Source: RGIG5612 sp045546255
GTDB taxonomy: Bacteria; Bacillota; Clostridia; Lachnospirales; Lachnospiraceae
Direction: 5' to 3'
DNA: 64,000 nt
Assembly (NCBI GenBank): GCA_045546255.1
Contig: JAZQCK010000034.1
Coordinates: 1-64,000, forward strand
Position 1 is the stretch's first letter. Each line of letters opens with the position of its first letter. Shown here one piece after another: positions 32,453-41,854 of the stretch. The position numbers and the translations under genes were made by a program. The notes under the pieces are model-generated. The model was given only the letters and a program-made list of their open reading frames with translations, was not told the DNA's origin and did not search any database.

Positions 32453-33850
32453 TTACTTCTGCCATTCATACCATGGATATCCTTCGTAATCTTTTAGATA
32501 GATCGGACAGAATTCTGAGGTTTTTGTATTACCGTGATAGTCTTGCGCGTCATAATGGAACACTTCCCGCATGTGTACATAATAATCAAAGAAAGTGTAG
32601 CCTTCATCGTTATATCTCCAGCCGTAACCATAGGGGTGAGAACCCTCGAAAACACAGATACAATCCGGATGATTCTCTGCGAATGCTGAACTGGCTTCCG
32701 CCGGAATGTCGGTGCCCATGGCTGTCAGCCGCTGCAAATGCAAATCATTCAGGGGCGAAAGATCAGAGACGCCGGTAAATCCAATGTTCAGATATTTCAG
32801 GGAAGGAATATCCTTCAACGGTGAAACATCCGTGATAAAGCCGCACCAGCCCAGTTCCAGCCAGGTCAGATTCTGACAGTTTTTGAACGGGGTAAGGTCT
32901 GAGACCGGTGATCCGCCGGCAATAATACATTCCAACTTCGGCATATGGCTGACAAAGCTGATGTCCGTAAGCGAATCATTGTGCCCAACATCCAGATAGA
33001 CACATTCTGTACAGTAATCCAGCTGATGGCAATTCGAATCGTCAAGATTATAAGTGATGCGCAGGGCTTGTTCATCGGTCAGAAAATCGTAATGATCCTC
33101 TGGAAAAATAGCCCTGAGATAAATTCGCCAGACGATTTTCTTATTGGGGAATTCATCGCGGAGAGATGCCATGACTTCGTCGTCAATGCCGCAGGTATCC
33201 AGGAGAAGATAGTTGCATCCGGACATGATGGAAAGAGCTTCGCGGATTTCATCAACTCCTTCGTTTCCAATGTTCACATCTACATACTCCACGCGTTCGT
33301 CTTGAGTAGAAATATGCTGGCCGAAAAGATCAAATTCATAGTGAATCTTCACGTTTGGAAGCTTTTCCGTCAATTGCTTCACATCTGCAATGGAAAGCAT
33401 AGAGGAACCGGAGGGAGACATCAGTTCGATCTCAGAAAGCATCGGAAGCAAAGCCAGCTTCGGTTCAGCTTGTAAAAGCTGCTCGGAGTCAAGTCCGGAT
33501 AAGTCAAGCTTATCGCTGGTTTCATTATAGGTTTTTCCGCCAATATCCACTGTGAAGCATATTTGTACCGCGGGTGCAGCGCTGCGGATCCTGTCTAACT
33601 CATCTGCGGAAAGCTCCGTTTCCGGAAAGGAAATTTTTGTGAGTTTCTTCAGCTTCGGAAGCGCTTTGAGAAGCGCGTTCGTGTCGTAATCACCTTCCAC
33701 AAGCGTAAGCTCCTGAACATTTTTGCTGATAGAAACACTTCCAATCGAGGCCTTACCGTTTATGAGTAGAAGAATAATGACAGCAGCAATTATGGCTACT
33801 GCAACAATGGAAATAATGACCAGTGGGGTACTCCGCCTTTTGTGCTCCAT
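32453..33850 (-). CDS. Membrane-anchored leucine-rich-repeat protein
   Basis: A 465-residue protein with an N-terminal membrane helix at about residues 9-31 and an outside-facing remainder. Several LRR units are visible near the C-terminus: CVYLDVGHNDSLTDISFVSHMPKLECIIAGGSPVSDLTPFKNCQNLTWLELGW, LKYLNIGFTGVSDLSPLNDLHL. It ends in an aromatic-rich tail (YGYGWRYNDEGYTFF). Such proteins mediate protein-protein contact at the cell surface. No enzymatic motif. A mirror promoter region of 219 bp separates it from the divergent MoaF-like gene. Confidence 0.8.
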   Translation of the reverse strand: MEHKRRSTPLVIISIVAVAIIAAVIILLLINGKASIGSVSISKNVQELTLVEGDYDTNALLKALPKLKKLTKISFPETELSADELDRIRSAAPAVQICFTVDIGGKTYNETSDKLDLSGLDSEQLLQAEPKLALLPMLSEIELMSPSGSSMLSIADVKQLTEKLPNVKIHYEFDLFGQHISTQDERVEYVDVNIGNEGVDEIREALSIMSGCNYLLLDTCGIDDEVMASLRDEFPNKKIVWRIYLRAIFPEDHYDFLTDEQALRITYNLDDSNCHQLDYCTECVYLDVGHNDSLTDISFVSHMPKLECIIAGGSPVSDLTPFKNCQNLTWLELGWCGFITDVSPLKDIPSLKYLNIGFTGVSDLSPLNDLHLQRLTAMGTDIPAEASSAFAENHPDCICVFEGSHPYGYGWRYNDEGYTFFDYYVHMREVFHYDAQDYHGNTKTSEFCPIYLKDYEGYPWYEWQK

Positions 33851-34069
33851 GAATATCCTCGTTTCTGATTCAAGTTTGCCTTTTCAACATCGTATTATAC
33901 CCCTGCTTACAAGCCAAGTACAAGTAAAAGGCAACCCCTTGAATCACTTCATCTATTTTTTTTATTTCATATCTTTCAACAAAAGGATTACGCTTAAACA
34001 AAGAGGCTGCAGCGGCAGTCTCGAAAGAGCATCAAAACATGGGATATTATTAAAATAGAAAGGTATAAA

Positions 34070-35866
34070 ATGTTTAGATTCAATTACTCAAAACTCAATC
34101 TGGAACAAGTGAAAAAGGCGGTTTTTAACAGCGGCGGCCCGGCGGGCACAGAGGCACTTTCCGATTGTCTTGCCACAAGAGAGATCAAGCTGCACCTTGA
34201 TCATGACGGGGTTGAACCACCGGAACTCATATACCGTTTCCAGAGTCGGGACAGGCTGTCGCTGATTGAAAATGGGGGAGCGCCGGTCGATTGTTCCTAT
34301 GGTGCGCTGCAGCTGAACTCCTACGTTTTATTTGCGCACATGATCCCGGATACGCTGAGAGGTTATGCGGTGATTTTGGACACCGTTTCCGGAAGGGCGG
34401 CAGCCTGCGAGATGTGGTTTATCGACCATGAAGGCGTCAGACCTGATACAAGCAGTAAACCGCTTACGATCGACGACCTGACAACCATGGATTTCTTTGA
34501 GAATCGCGAGGTAGAGCGGCAAGTCTACCTGGGCTGCTTTACGGAATCTGACCGGCAGGCTGTGGATTCAAGGTTCTTTCGCTCCCTTCGACTGGATAAC
34601 AAAATGATCAAATGGGGCGACGACCTTGGAAGAAAACGGATTTTCACTTATATTTCCAACTATTTTTCGACTATGGTGGAACTCGACACGCCGGATGGTG
34701 GGGATGTGCTGACATTTCCCTCTGATTATCTTCAGCTTGATGACAGCACTTTTTTCTATGATTTCGGTGAGGTCGAATATTCCGGACGCCTGTCTGTTGA
34801 GGTGATTGATCTTTTCTCCATGAAGAAAATCGGCGTCACGATGGGTATGGACGAAGAAGACCGCTTCGAGTTCAGAATGTACCGTGCGGATGGCAGATAT
34901 CTTGGACAGTATGCGACGTTCTACAATTTTGATGATCCGGGAAATGTTCTGCCGCCCCGCATGGAAGCCAGACTTAAAAACGGAAGAAAAGGAGCCAGAT
35001 GCACGTACCGTACCAGCCTTCTGGCCAGCGCGCCAACCCAGGAACAGATCAATGCGCTTTCTTCTTCTGTTGAGCTTTTTGACGAGGAATCAAATCCGAT
35101 GGTATCCGAGTCGAAAATGGCATACAGTTCGCTGTGCAAAGGCAAAAAGGTGATGTTTCGAGATGATGCCGGATTTTTTATGGAACTGGATTTCTTTGAG
35201 TCGGAGCGTTTGCACTTTCGCACTGCGGAACAGAATTGGACCGAAGCTGAATACCGTGCGTTTGAACTGGATGAGGATTTGGTTTTTCTGGGATTTTATG
35301 TTCCGGAATCCTGCCCGCCTCGGGGAATACAGTTTGCGCTGGATTTTAAGAACGGCTGTGCTACCTGCATCGATGCGAAGATGGCAGGAGGATCCGATGC
35401 TCACGATGTCGTTGCGGACTATCATTTCGGATATATGGAAGCCGAAGGTGTTTCGATGCCACAGACAATGCGTCACGGCTTCACGCAAGAGCTCCTCGGT
35501 CGTTCGTTCACCTGGACTTATTCCCGCGGGATGTCGAGCCAGCATATCTATAACGCGCCGAACTCCTATTCCTGGACGATTTTTATCGGCGGTGAGCCGG
35601 ACGATCCGGGCTTCCAGGCCGGAGGTTTTGTCTGGAGCTCGCCATGTACGTACATCAAGCTGCGGGATGAGGTCTATATCATGACCTGGGTCGAAGAAAA
35701 ATGGGCAGGAGGGCTGAGCAGCGCAGCAATGAATCTGCGTATCATGCATGACTGCGGTTTTAACCTTGCGCTTTCACATGATGGTCTTAACCTGAAATTT
35801 ACAATACTTAGCGCATTCGCGCGGGATGCGGGAAGATGCGATTTGACAGCAGTTTTTCCACATTAA
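34070..35866 (+). CDS. Large MoaF-like (lipocalin-fold) multidomain protein
   Basis: A 598-residue soluble protein of strand-rich repeats. I count about three lipocalin-like blocks: about 195-300 (DLGRKRIFTYISNYFSTMVELDT..), about 365-460 (GKKVMFRDDAGFFMELDFFESE..) and about 485-598 (LLGRSFTWTYS.. SYSWTIFIGG.. TYIKLRDEVYIMTWVEEKWAGG). The last resembles MoaF domains, which bind small ligands and have no proven catalytic role. The ATG has GAAAGG 8 nt upstream. Function in this organism is unknown; ligand binding linked to the nearby redox genes is possible. Confidence 0.55.
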   Translation: MFRFNYSKLNLEQVKKAVFNSGGPAGTEALSDCLATREIKLHLDHDGVEPPELIYRFQSRDRLSLIENGGAPVDCSYGALQLNSYVLFAHMIPDTLRGYAVILDTVSGRAAACEMWFIDHEGVRPDTSSKPLTIDDLTTMDFFENREVERQVYLGCFTESDRQAVDSRFFRSLRLDNKMIKWGDDLGRKRIFTYISNYFSTMVELDTPDGGDVLTFPSDYLQLDDSTFFYDFGEVEYSGRLSVEVIDLFSMKKIGVTMGMDEEDRFEFRMYRADGRYLGQYATFYNFDDPGNVLPPRMEARLKNGRKGARCTYRTSLLASAPTQEQINALSSSVELFDEESNPMVSESKMAYSSLCKGKKVMFRDDAGFFMELDFFESERLHFRTAEQNWTEAEYRAFELDEDLVFLGFYVPESCPPRGIQFALDFKNGCATCIDAKMAGGSDAHDVVADYHFGYMEAEGVSMPQTMRHGFTQELLGRSFTWTYSRGMSSQHIYNAPNSYSWTIFIGGEPDDPGFQAGGFVWSSPCTYIKLRDEVYIMTWVEEKWAGGLSSAAMNLRIMHDCGFNLALSHDGLNLKFTILSAFARDAGRCDLTAVFPH

Positions 35867-35910
35867 AATGTTATAATTTAATTAACCAAATCGGAATTTG
35901 TACGGAAAAA

Positions 35911-36056
35911 ATGCCGGAAGGGGAACCGCGAGCTCTTTGGAGTTCGCTGCCGGATTCGGCAGATTTTAAGAGCGGGGATGAAATCTACTCCTTATGCCAT
36001 AACTGCAACAATATCATTGAAGAGATGCATCCGGGGACGAAGGTACGCTCGCTTTG
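35911..36056 (+). pseudogene. Fragment of a CCG/FeS-domain protein
   Basis: The frame reads MPEGEPRALWSSLPDSADF then IYSLCHNCNNIIEEMHPGTKVRSLWK before it diverges into unrelated sequence. CHNCNNIIEEMHPG with RSLW recalls the cysteine-rich, heterodisulfide-reductase-like proteins of anaerobes, of which this is only a piece. Confidence 0.5.
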
Positions 36057-36332
36057 GAAAAAGGACAGCCAACAAAACCATTGCTTCTCCGATTGGACAC
36101 CGCTGAGAAGTATCTGGAGCGGTATCCGGATGCAAAGTTGATATTAACTGGCGGAAATGCTGATTGTTCTGGAAAGACGGAGGCAGAGACGAAGCGGGAG
36201 CTCCTGGCTGCGAAAAAAGCAGGCTTTACAAATATTAAGAGACTTCCTGCGCCATCCCCGTTTTTTGAGTATGGCGAGAATATGCTGTCGGAAGTTGTCC
36301 TGACCATAAATGAGCTGACAAAACATAAATAG
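36054..36332 (+). pseudogene. Composite pseudogene containing a YdcF/DUF218 fragment
   Basis: A 92-codon frame. Residues 4-48 (GQPTKPLLLRLDTAEKYLERYPDAKLILTGGNADCSGKTEAETKREL) match the core of the YdcF/ElyC (DUF218) family, normally about 200 residues long. The rest (FTNIKRLPAPSPFFEYGENMLSEVVLTINELTKHK) does not fit that family and looks like the tail of another protein. Junction of two gene remnants beside attachment copy F. Confidence 0.55.
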
Positions 36333-36354
36333 TTCGGATTTGTTGAGCATTTAT

Positions 36355-36376
36355 GTTCAAATCCGATTGTCACCTC
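36355..36376 (+). other. Attachment-site remnant F
   Basis: GTTCAAATCCG-ATTGTCACCTC is the tRNA-Cys 3' end with two substitutions. No terminator of the island type follows, but a pair of GGAACTCATGAGT words (36403 and 36432) with a CTTATC/GATAAG hairpin between and a T8 run ends the region near 36450. It marks the right limit of the island. Confidence 0.6.
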
Positions 36377-36534
36377 TTTTTCTTGTAAAAAACGACATAA
36401 TTGGAACTCATGAGTCGAGTTTTTGTCTTATCGACAGATAAGGAACTCATGAGTTCTTTTTTTTGTCTGTTTTTTTAGAATATAACGAGACAGTGAATAA
36501 TATGATACAATCCTATCAAGAATGAAAGGATCGA

Positions 36535-38679
36535 TTGAGACGGATGGATATTGAAAAAATCTTAAACCAAATGACGGTGGAAGAGAAAGCGGCGCTTGTT
36601 TCCGGAACGGATTTCATGTACACGAATCCGATCCCGCGGCTGGACATCCCTTCTCTTTGCATGGCGGATGGCCCTCATGGACTCAGGAAGCAGAGTGGAA
36701 GCGGGGATAACGGCATCGGCTCATCAGAGCCCGCGACCTCTTTCCCGACTGCGGTAACAACGGCGTCCGGATGGAACCCCGATAACACGCGCAGGATGGG
36801 AGAGGCCATCGCGGAAGAATGCCGCTATTACGGCGTGCATACGCTGCTTGGCCCCGGCATGAATCTCAAACGGAATCCGCTTTGTGGAAGAAACTTCGAA
36901 TATTTTTCGGAAGATCCATTGCTTGCCGGAGTCATGGGAGCAGCGGAAGTAGAAGGCGTCCAGAGCAAAGGCGTCGGCGTGTCCGTAAAACATTTCGCGC
37001 TGAACAATTCGGAAAATTATCGCTTCATGGGAAATTCCATCGCCTCGGAAAAGGCGATCCGCAATCTCTATCTGAAACAGTTTGAATATATCGTAAAACA
37101 TGCAAAACCGGCCACGATCATGTGCGCCTACAATCAGATCAATGGAGAATACTGCTCGGAAAACAAATGGCTCCTGACCGATGTTCTCCGCAAGGAATGG
37201 GGCTTTGACGGCGTTGTTATGACCGACTGGGGAGCGATGCATGACAGGGTCAAGGCTCTGAAAGCCGGGCTGGATCTTGAGATGCCGGGAGATACTGCGA
37301 TCTGTCGGAGATGGATCCTGGATGCTGCAGCGGACGGTAGTCTAAAGATGGAAGAGTTGGATCAGGCCTGCCGGAACATCCTTCGCTGGGTGGACCGCTA
37401 TGTGAAACCGGCGGATAAAACTCCAGTGGACTGGGATGCTCACCATGCACTTGCAGGAGAGATTGCGGCAGACTGCGCTGTGCTGATGAAAAATGACGGG
37501 GAGCTGCCGTTAAGCTCCGATGTCAAAATTCACGTCGAGGGAGAACTGTTCCATCATATGCGCTATCAGGGCGCGGGAAGTTCTTTGATCAATCCGACAA
37601 AAGTGACTTCCCCGGAAGATGCCTTCAAAGAGAAAGGAATCCGATATGATCATTCGATCGATGATTGTGATGTGATCTTAGTGTTTGCCGGACTGACGGA
37701 TGAATATGAAAGTGAAGGATTTGACAGGGAGTCAATGAAACTTCCGGAAGACCAGCTGCGGCTGATCGAGGAGATGTGTGATACCGGGAAAACGGTTGTA
37801 ATAGTATTGTTTGGAGGCTCTGTTGTTGAACTTCCATTTACGGATAAAGTGAGTGCAATTTTGAATATGTTCCTTCCGGGACAGAACGGCGGAACCGCAG
37901 TCTATGAGCTCTTGTATGGCGAAAAAAATCCTTCCGGAAAACTGTCCGAGACCTGGCCGCTCAAATACGAAGATGTTCCTGGAGCAAAATGTTTCGGCAA
38001 AGGGATCAATGAGGTTTACGAAGAAGGCTGTGAGGTCGGTTATCGCTATTATCAAGCCCACGATATTCCGGTTCGATTTCCGTTTGGCTTTGGCCTTAGC
38101 TATACATCGTTTGAAAAAACAGAATGGGTGAAAAATGGCGAAGCCTATGAGCAGACGATCACCAATACAGGGGAAAGAGCGGGCGCTGAGGTCGCACAGT
38201 TATATCTGAACGGCATCTTAAAAGGCTTCCGGAAAGTCTGGTTGGAGCCGGGCGAGAGCAAGAAAGTCTCGATCGTTCCAGAACCAGAGGACGCAGCCGA
38301 CCTGCCAGACACATTAAGCGTCCCGCAGCTTCCGCCAAGCCTTCCAATAACACTAGAATCCCGGTTCACGGATCTGAAACAGACTTTCATGGGGCGCATC
38401 CTTTATAAGGCGGTCCTTTCCATGGCCATGAAACAGGAAAAAGAAGCCAGGAAAATGCCAGATGGTCCGGAGAAAGATAACAAGATAAAAGGGGCCCTTT
38501 TCTTAAAGCGGATCCTGGAATCCAACTCCCTTCGTTCGATGGCGATGTCCGCAGGGAAGCGCTTCCCATATCATTATGCTTTGGGCTTTAGAGACTTGGC
38601 GAACGGACATCTCTTGCGGGGGCTTAAAGATTTCTTAACCCCGGTAAAAGTACCGAAGCTGCCGAAGGAAAAGGAGTAG
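36535..38679 (+). CDS. Glycoside hydrolase family 3 beta-glucosidase-like
   Basis: A 714-residue cytoplasmic GH3 enzyme that releases terminal beta-linked sugars. Residues 1-300 form the TIM barrel with KHF (152-154) and the nucleophile Asp231 in GVVMTDWGA; the second sandwich domain runs to about 520. The usual C-terminal fibronectin-III domain begins (NTGERAGAEVAQLYLN) but is cut short and is followed by a helical tail. The start is TTG at 36535 with AAAGGA 4 nt upstream, or ATG at 36544. The flavin reductase gene follows after 6 bp. Suitable for deglycosylating plant glycosides. Confidence 0.9.
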   Translation: MRRMDIEKILNQMTVEEKAALVSGTDFMYTNPIPRLDIPSLCMADGPHGLRKQSGSGDNGIGSSEPATSFPTAVTTASGWNPDNTRRMGEAIAEECRYYGVHTLLGPGMNLKRNPLCGRNFEYFSEDPLLAGVMGAAEVEGVQSKGVGVSVKHFALNNSENYRFMGNSIASEKAIRNLYLKQFEYIVKHAKPATIMCAYNQINGEYCSENKWLLTDVLRKEWGFDGVVMTDWGAMHDRVKALKAGLDLEMPGDTAICRRWILDAAADGSLKMEELDQACRNILRWVDRYVKPADKTPVDWDAHHALAGEIAADCAVLMKNDGELPLSSDVKIHVEGELFHHMRYQGAGSSLINPTKVTSPEDAFKEKGIRYDHSIDDCDVILVFAGLTDEYESEGFDRESMKLPEDQLRLIEEMCDTGKTVVIVLFGGSVVELPFTDKVSAILNMFLPGQNGGTAVYELLYGEKNPSGKLSETWPLKYEDVPGAKCFGKGINEVYEEGCEVGYRYYQAHDIPVRFPFGFGLSYTSFEKTEWVKNGEAYEQTITNTGERAGAEVAQLYLNGILKGFRKVWLEPGESKKVSIVPEPEDAADLPDTLSVPQLPPSLPITLESRFTDLKQTFMGRILYKAVLSMAMKQEKEARKMPDGPEKDNKIKGALFLKRILESNSLRSMAMSAGKRFPYHYALGFRDLANGHLLRGLKDFLTPVKVPKLPKEKE

Positions 38680-38685
38680 AGAAGT

Positions 38686-39282
38686 ATGGCGAAAAAAGAA
38701 TTAAAACTTCACGCAGTGGTTTCTCCGACGGAGACTGTTGTGGTGTCAGCCTATGACGAAGCTGGCAAAGCATGCGCGTGTACGCTTGCGTTTTACATGG
38801 TAAGCAGTCATGTTCCGCCGTGTGTAACGATCGCGATCAATGCCACGCAAAAGAGGGAGACGCTTGCAGCGATGCTTAAAAGCAAGGCATTTGTCCTTGG
38901 CTTTCCAAGTATTGACCAGATGAAGGAAGCGGACTATCTGGGCGTCGAGTCTGGATATAAAACTGACAAACTGTCAAATATCGGATATGCAACTAGTGAG
39001 GCAAAAACAGTTCATGCGCCGATCATCAATGAATTCCTTCTATCACTGGAATGTGAGATCGTTCATACCGTTACGGTTGGAAGCCATATGCAGGTGACGG
39101 GAGAGGTGAAACGAATCCTTGCGGATGAATCTATATTAAATGAAAAAGACAAGATCGATATCGGAAAACTGAAGCCGATCATTTACGACGAAGAACAAGT
39201 CCAATATCTGTCTGTCGGAGAGAGACTGGCAGATGCCTTCCGACCCGGAATGGCGCTTAAGAAGAGCTTTGATGAAAAATGA
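38686..39282 (+). CDS. Flavin reductase-domain protein
   Basis: A 198-residue FMN-binding split-barrel protein. The characteristic region is PTETVVVSAYDEAGKACACTLAFYMVSSHVPPCVTIAINATQKRETLAAMLKSKAFVLGFPS. Family members reduce FMN or act as flavin-dependent reductases on aromatic or quinone-like substrates. AAGGAGTAGAGAAGT precedes the ATG, 6 bp after the GH3 stop, so the two form an operon ended by the terminator at 39282. Coupling a glycosidase to a flavin reductase suggests stepwise breakdown of an aryl glycoside (inference). Confidence 0.85.
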   Translation: MAKKELKLHAVVSPTETVVVSAYDEAGKACACTLAFYMVSSHVPPCVTIAINATQKRETLAAMLKSKAFVLGFPSIDQMKEADYLGVESGYKTDKLSNIGYATSEAKTVHAPIINEFLLSLECEIVHTVTVGSHMQVTGEVKRILADESILNEKDKIDIGKLKPIIYDEEQVQYLSVGERLADAFRPGMALKKSFDEK

Positions 39283-39312
39283 AAAGGGTGGCTCGCACAG
39301 CCACCCTTTTAA
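39282..39312. terminator. Bidirectional terminator
   Basis: AAAAGGGTGGCT (39282-39293) / AGCCACCCTTTT (39299-39310), perfect 12-bp stem with a 5-nt loop and A/T ends on both sides. It serves the flavin reductase and the convergent glycyl radical enzyme. Confidence 0.88.
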
Positions 39313-39356
39313 AATGTCTTTTTTAGAAGAACTCCGGAATCAAGCCTGAGCGCTTA

Positions 39357-41777
39357 TTACAACGCCATCTCAGTTCGACGAATCAGGTCGTCCTGTGCTT
39401 CTTTATAGACCTCCACAAAGTAAGCGGAGAATCCTGCAACGCGGACTACCAGGTCTTTATATTCTTCCGGTTTCTCCTGCGCGTTTCGAAGCGTCTGCGC
39501 AGAGACAACATTCAGCTGAAGTTCCATGCCGCCGTTCTTGAAATAGGTCTCCATGATCGCGCGGAGTTTCAGGATTCCGTTTTCGCCCTGAAGTGCGGTC
39601 GGGTGGAATTTCATATTGCAAAGAGTTCCATTTGCATAATTGCTCTGGTCAAATTTGAGGATCGAGTTGATCGTCGCAAATGGGCCGCTCTTATCCATGG
39701 ATTGCACCGGGGAAATACCGTCGGACATCGGCTCGCCGGTTTTTCTTCCATCTGGTGTCGCACAGACCATAGCGCCAAGCGCAACGTTTAAGGTGACTGG
39801 CCAGCAGCCGGCTGTCCAGGAACAGTTCCTGAGGCTCCGTCCTCTTGTGATTCCCTCTGAATAAGTATCCGCTACAAACTTCAGATATTTATCTGCTTCC
39901 GGATCATTGTTTCCGAAGTGGACGCAGCGTCCTAAAATATACTGATGCAGGTCTTCGTAGCCTTCCCAGTTTGCCATCAGAGCATCATAGAGTTCTCTCG
40001 TCGTCGCGATCTTATCGCGGAAGCAGACCTGGTCAATGATATTTAAACTGTCGGCCACATTGCCATGTCCGATGCTGGAGTTGCCGGCACCGTTATATTT
40101 TGATCCTCCCCACATAACATCGAGTCCCTGCTCCATACAGCCGGTCATGGTTGCTGAAAGGAGCGGAAGCGGCGTCATGATGCCATATAAATATTCATAG
40201 CAGCTGACCATCGTGACCTGCCATTTGGTAAAGAAATCGATCTGCGTCTTATAGGCTTTGAGGACATCGTCCATGCTTTCCATCTCATACAGATAGCCGG
40301 TCTTCGGTCCCGTTGCTTTTGGCTCCGGTGCACCCGGGAAGCGGAACGGATTCGTACCATTGTTGATTGCGCACCACAGTGCATTCGGTAGAATGGTGTA
40401 GGAGTTGTTTCCGTCACCGCCGGAGTTTGAAAACTCGCTGCCACAGATGCAAGGCTCGACGCAGCCGATCAGGCAGTAGTTTCTTGCATCCTCTAACGGA
40501 ATGCCTCGTTTCAGGAAACTCTCGATCGCAACATCATCGTATTCGAAGCACGGAACGCCGCCGACTTGTTTCGTTGTTTCAAGACCGGCTTCCCAAAGTT
40601 CATCTGGTGTATTGTTGTGGATTCTAAGTGCAACCGGAGGATTGTGCAGTTTCAATCTTGCAGAGGACTGCAGGATCATATAGGTCACAATGTTCGACGC
40701 ATCATTTCCATCTTTATCAACGCCGCCGATCGTGATCAGCTGTCCGGAGGTATATCCCGGGCCGGTTCTTGTTGCACGCTCGGACCAGACTTTGTTGCAT
40801 TCCGCAACTTTGAGCATAAACATATCGGTCAGCTCCTGTGCCTCTTCTTTGGTGAGGCGCCCTTCGGCGATATCTCTTTCGGCGTATTTTCCACAATACT
40901 GATCCAGACGGCCATAGCTGATTCCGTGAAGCTGCGCATCCAGGATCATTCCCATCTGATATAAGTAGCATGCCTGAAGGGCTTCGCGGTAAGTCCTGCA
41001 TGGTTTTTCCATGATCCAGTTCAGGCTGTCGGCCATGGAAAGAAGTTCTTCTTTCCGCTTTGGATCCTCACAGGTCTCGGCAAGCCGCAGACATTCTGCT
41101 GCATAACGTTTGGTGTAAATAATGATTCCTTCGGTGACGATCTCAACAGCGCGGTAGAATTCCAGTCTTCTGCCGTCATCTCCTTGAACGCCTTTTTCCA
41201 GCATCTCAGCCTTTTTCGCTCTCGCTTCTTCTAAAACGCTGCCGAGGCCTTTGTCCACGACGGTCCAGAAGTTGCCGCAGAAGTGTCCGACCGGGTTCTG
41301 GCAGTTTTCGTGATCGCGATAATTCAGGACTCCGTTTCCTAAAATGTCTCTGTAATACTCATCCGGATAGATCGCATCGATCGCTGCGCTCATGCAGTTT
41401 TTCACCCAGAAGCTGCCGGTCTTTTTGATATATTCTTTATCTTCTTCATCGAGATCATACTGGTCAACGGAACGGGTTCCAAGCGTATCGATCTCCTGCA
41501 AAAACCAGGCAAAGGAGTTCTCCGGGAAGAGTGGGCTGCAGCGGTATTCCACGCCTGCAAAGCCGACGATCGTCTCGAAGTCTCTGACCGGCGTCGGCAT
41601 CTTCTCAAACAGGTTCCTTAAATTCATGGACCGTTTCAAGATACCGATCAGCTGCGGATTCTCCTGATAGAATTCCGTGATCAGCTTATACCGGCTGATA
41701 TCGATCTTCGGTCTCGTTGTACGATACAGATTTCTGACATATTTTACGCGTTCTGAAATTGGTACGTTCTGATACAT
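39357..41777 (-). CDS. Glycyl radical enzyme 1 (dehydratase/lyase class)
   Basis: An 806-residue PFL-like enzyme. The active-site Cys439 lies in GCVEP with Glu441 two residues on, the CxE signature of the glycerol/diol dehydratase, choline lyase and hydroxyproline dehydratase class, so C-O, C-N or C-S cleavage is expected, not formate production. The radical Gly782 is in RVAGFSAYF. After GCVEP it has CICGSEFSNSGGDGNN, unlike well-known members, so its substrate is not predictable. No activating enzyme lies in the window. A second, closely similar GRE is at 45228. Confidence 0.93.
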   Translation of the reverse strand: MYQNVPISERVKYVRNLYRTTRPKIDISRYKLITEFYQENPQLIGILKRSMNLRNLFEKMPTPVRDFETIVGFAGVEYRCSPLFPENSFAWFLQEIDTLGTRSVDQYDLDEEDKEYIKKTGSFWVKNCMSAAIDAIYPDEYYRDILGNGVLNYRDHENCQNPVGHFCGNFWTVVDKGLGSVLEEARAKKAEMLEKGVQGDDGRRLEFYRAVEIVTEGIIIYTKRYAAECLRLAETCEDPKRKEELLSMADSLNWIMEKPCRTYREALQACYLYQMGMILDAQLHGISYGRLDQYCGKYAERDIAEGRLTKEEAQELTDMFMLKVAECNKVWSERATRTGPGYTSGQLITIGGVDKDGNDASNIVTYMILQSSARLKLHNPPVALRIHNNTPDELWEAGLETTKQVGGVPCFEYDDVAIESFLKRGIPLEDARNYCLIGCVEPCICGSEFSNSGGDGNNSYTILPNALWCAINNGTNPFRFPGAPEPKATGPKTGYLYEMESMDDVLKAYKTQIDFFTKWQVTMVSCYEYLYGIMTPLPLLSATMTGCMEQGLDVMWGGSKYNGAGNSSIGHGNVADSLNIIDQVCFRDKIATTRELYDALMANWEGYEDLHQYILGRCVHFGNNDPEADKYLKFVADTYSEGITRGRSLRNCSWTAGCWPVTLNVALGAMVCATPDGRKTGEPMSDGISPVQSMDKSGPFATINSILKFDQSNYANGTLCNMKFHPTALQGENGILKLRAIMETYFKNGGMELQLNVVSAQTLRNAQEKPEEYKDLVVRVAGFSAYFVEVYKEAQDDLIRRTEMAL

Positions 41778-41854
41778 TTTGACACCTCTTTTTTGTTTCT
41801 TCTCTCGTGTAACTTCGTTTATGATACGCAGCAGCTTTCCTGCTGAAACTTCAC

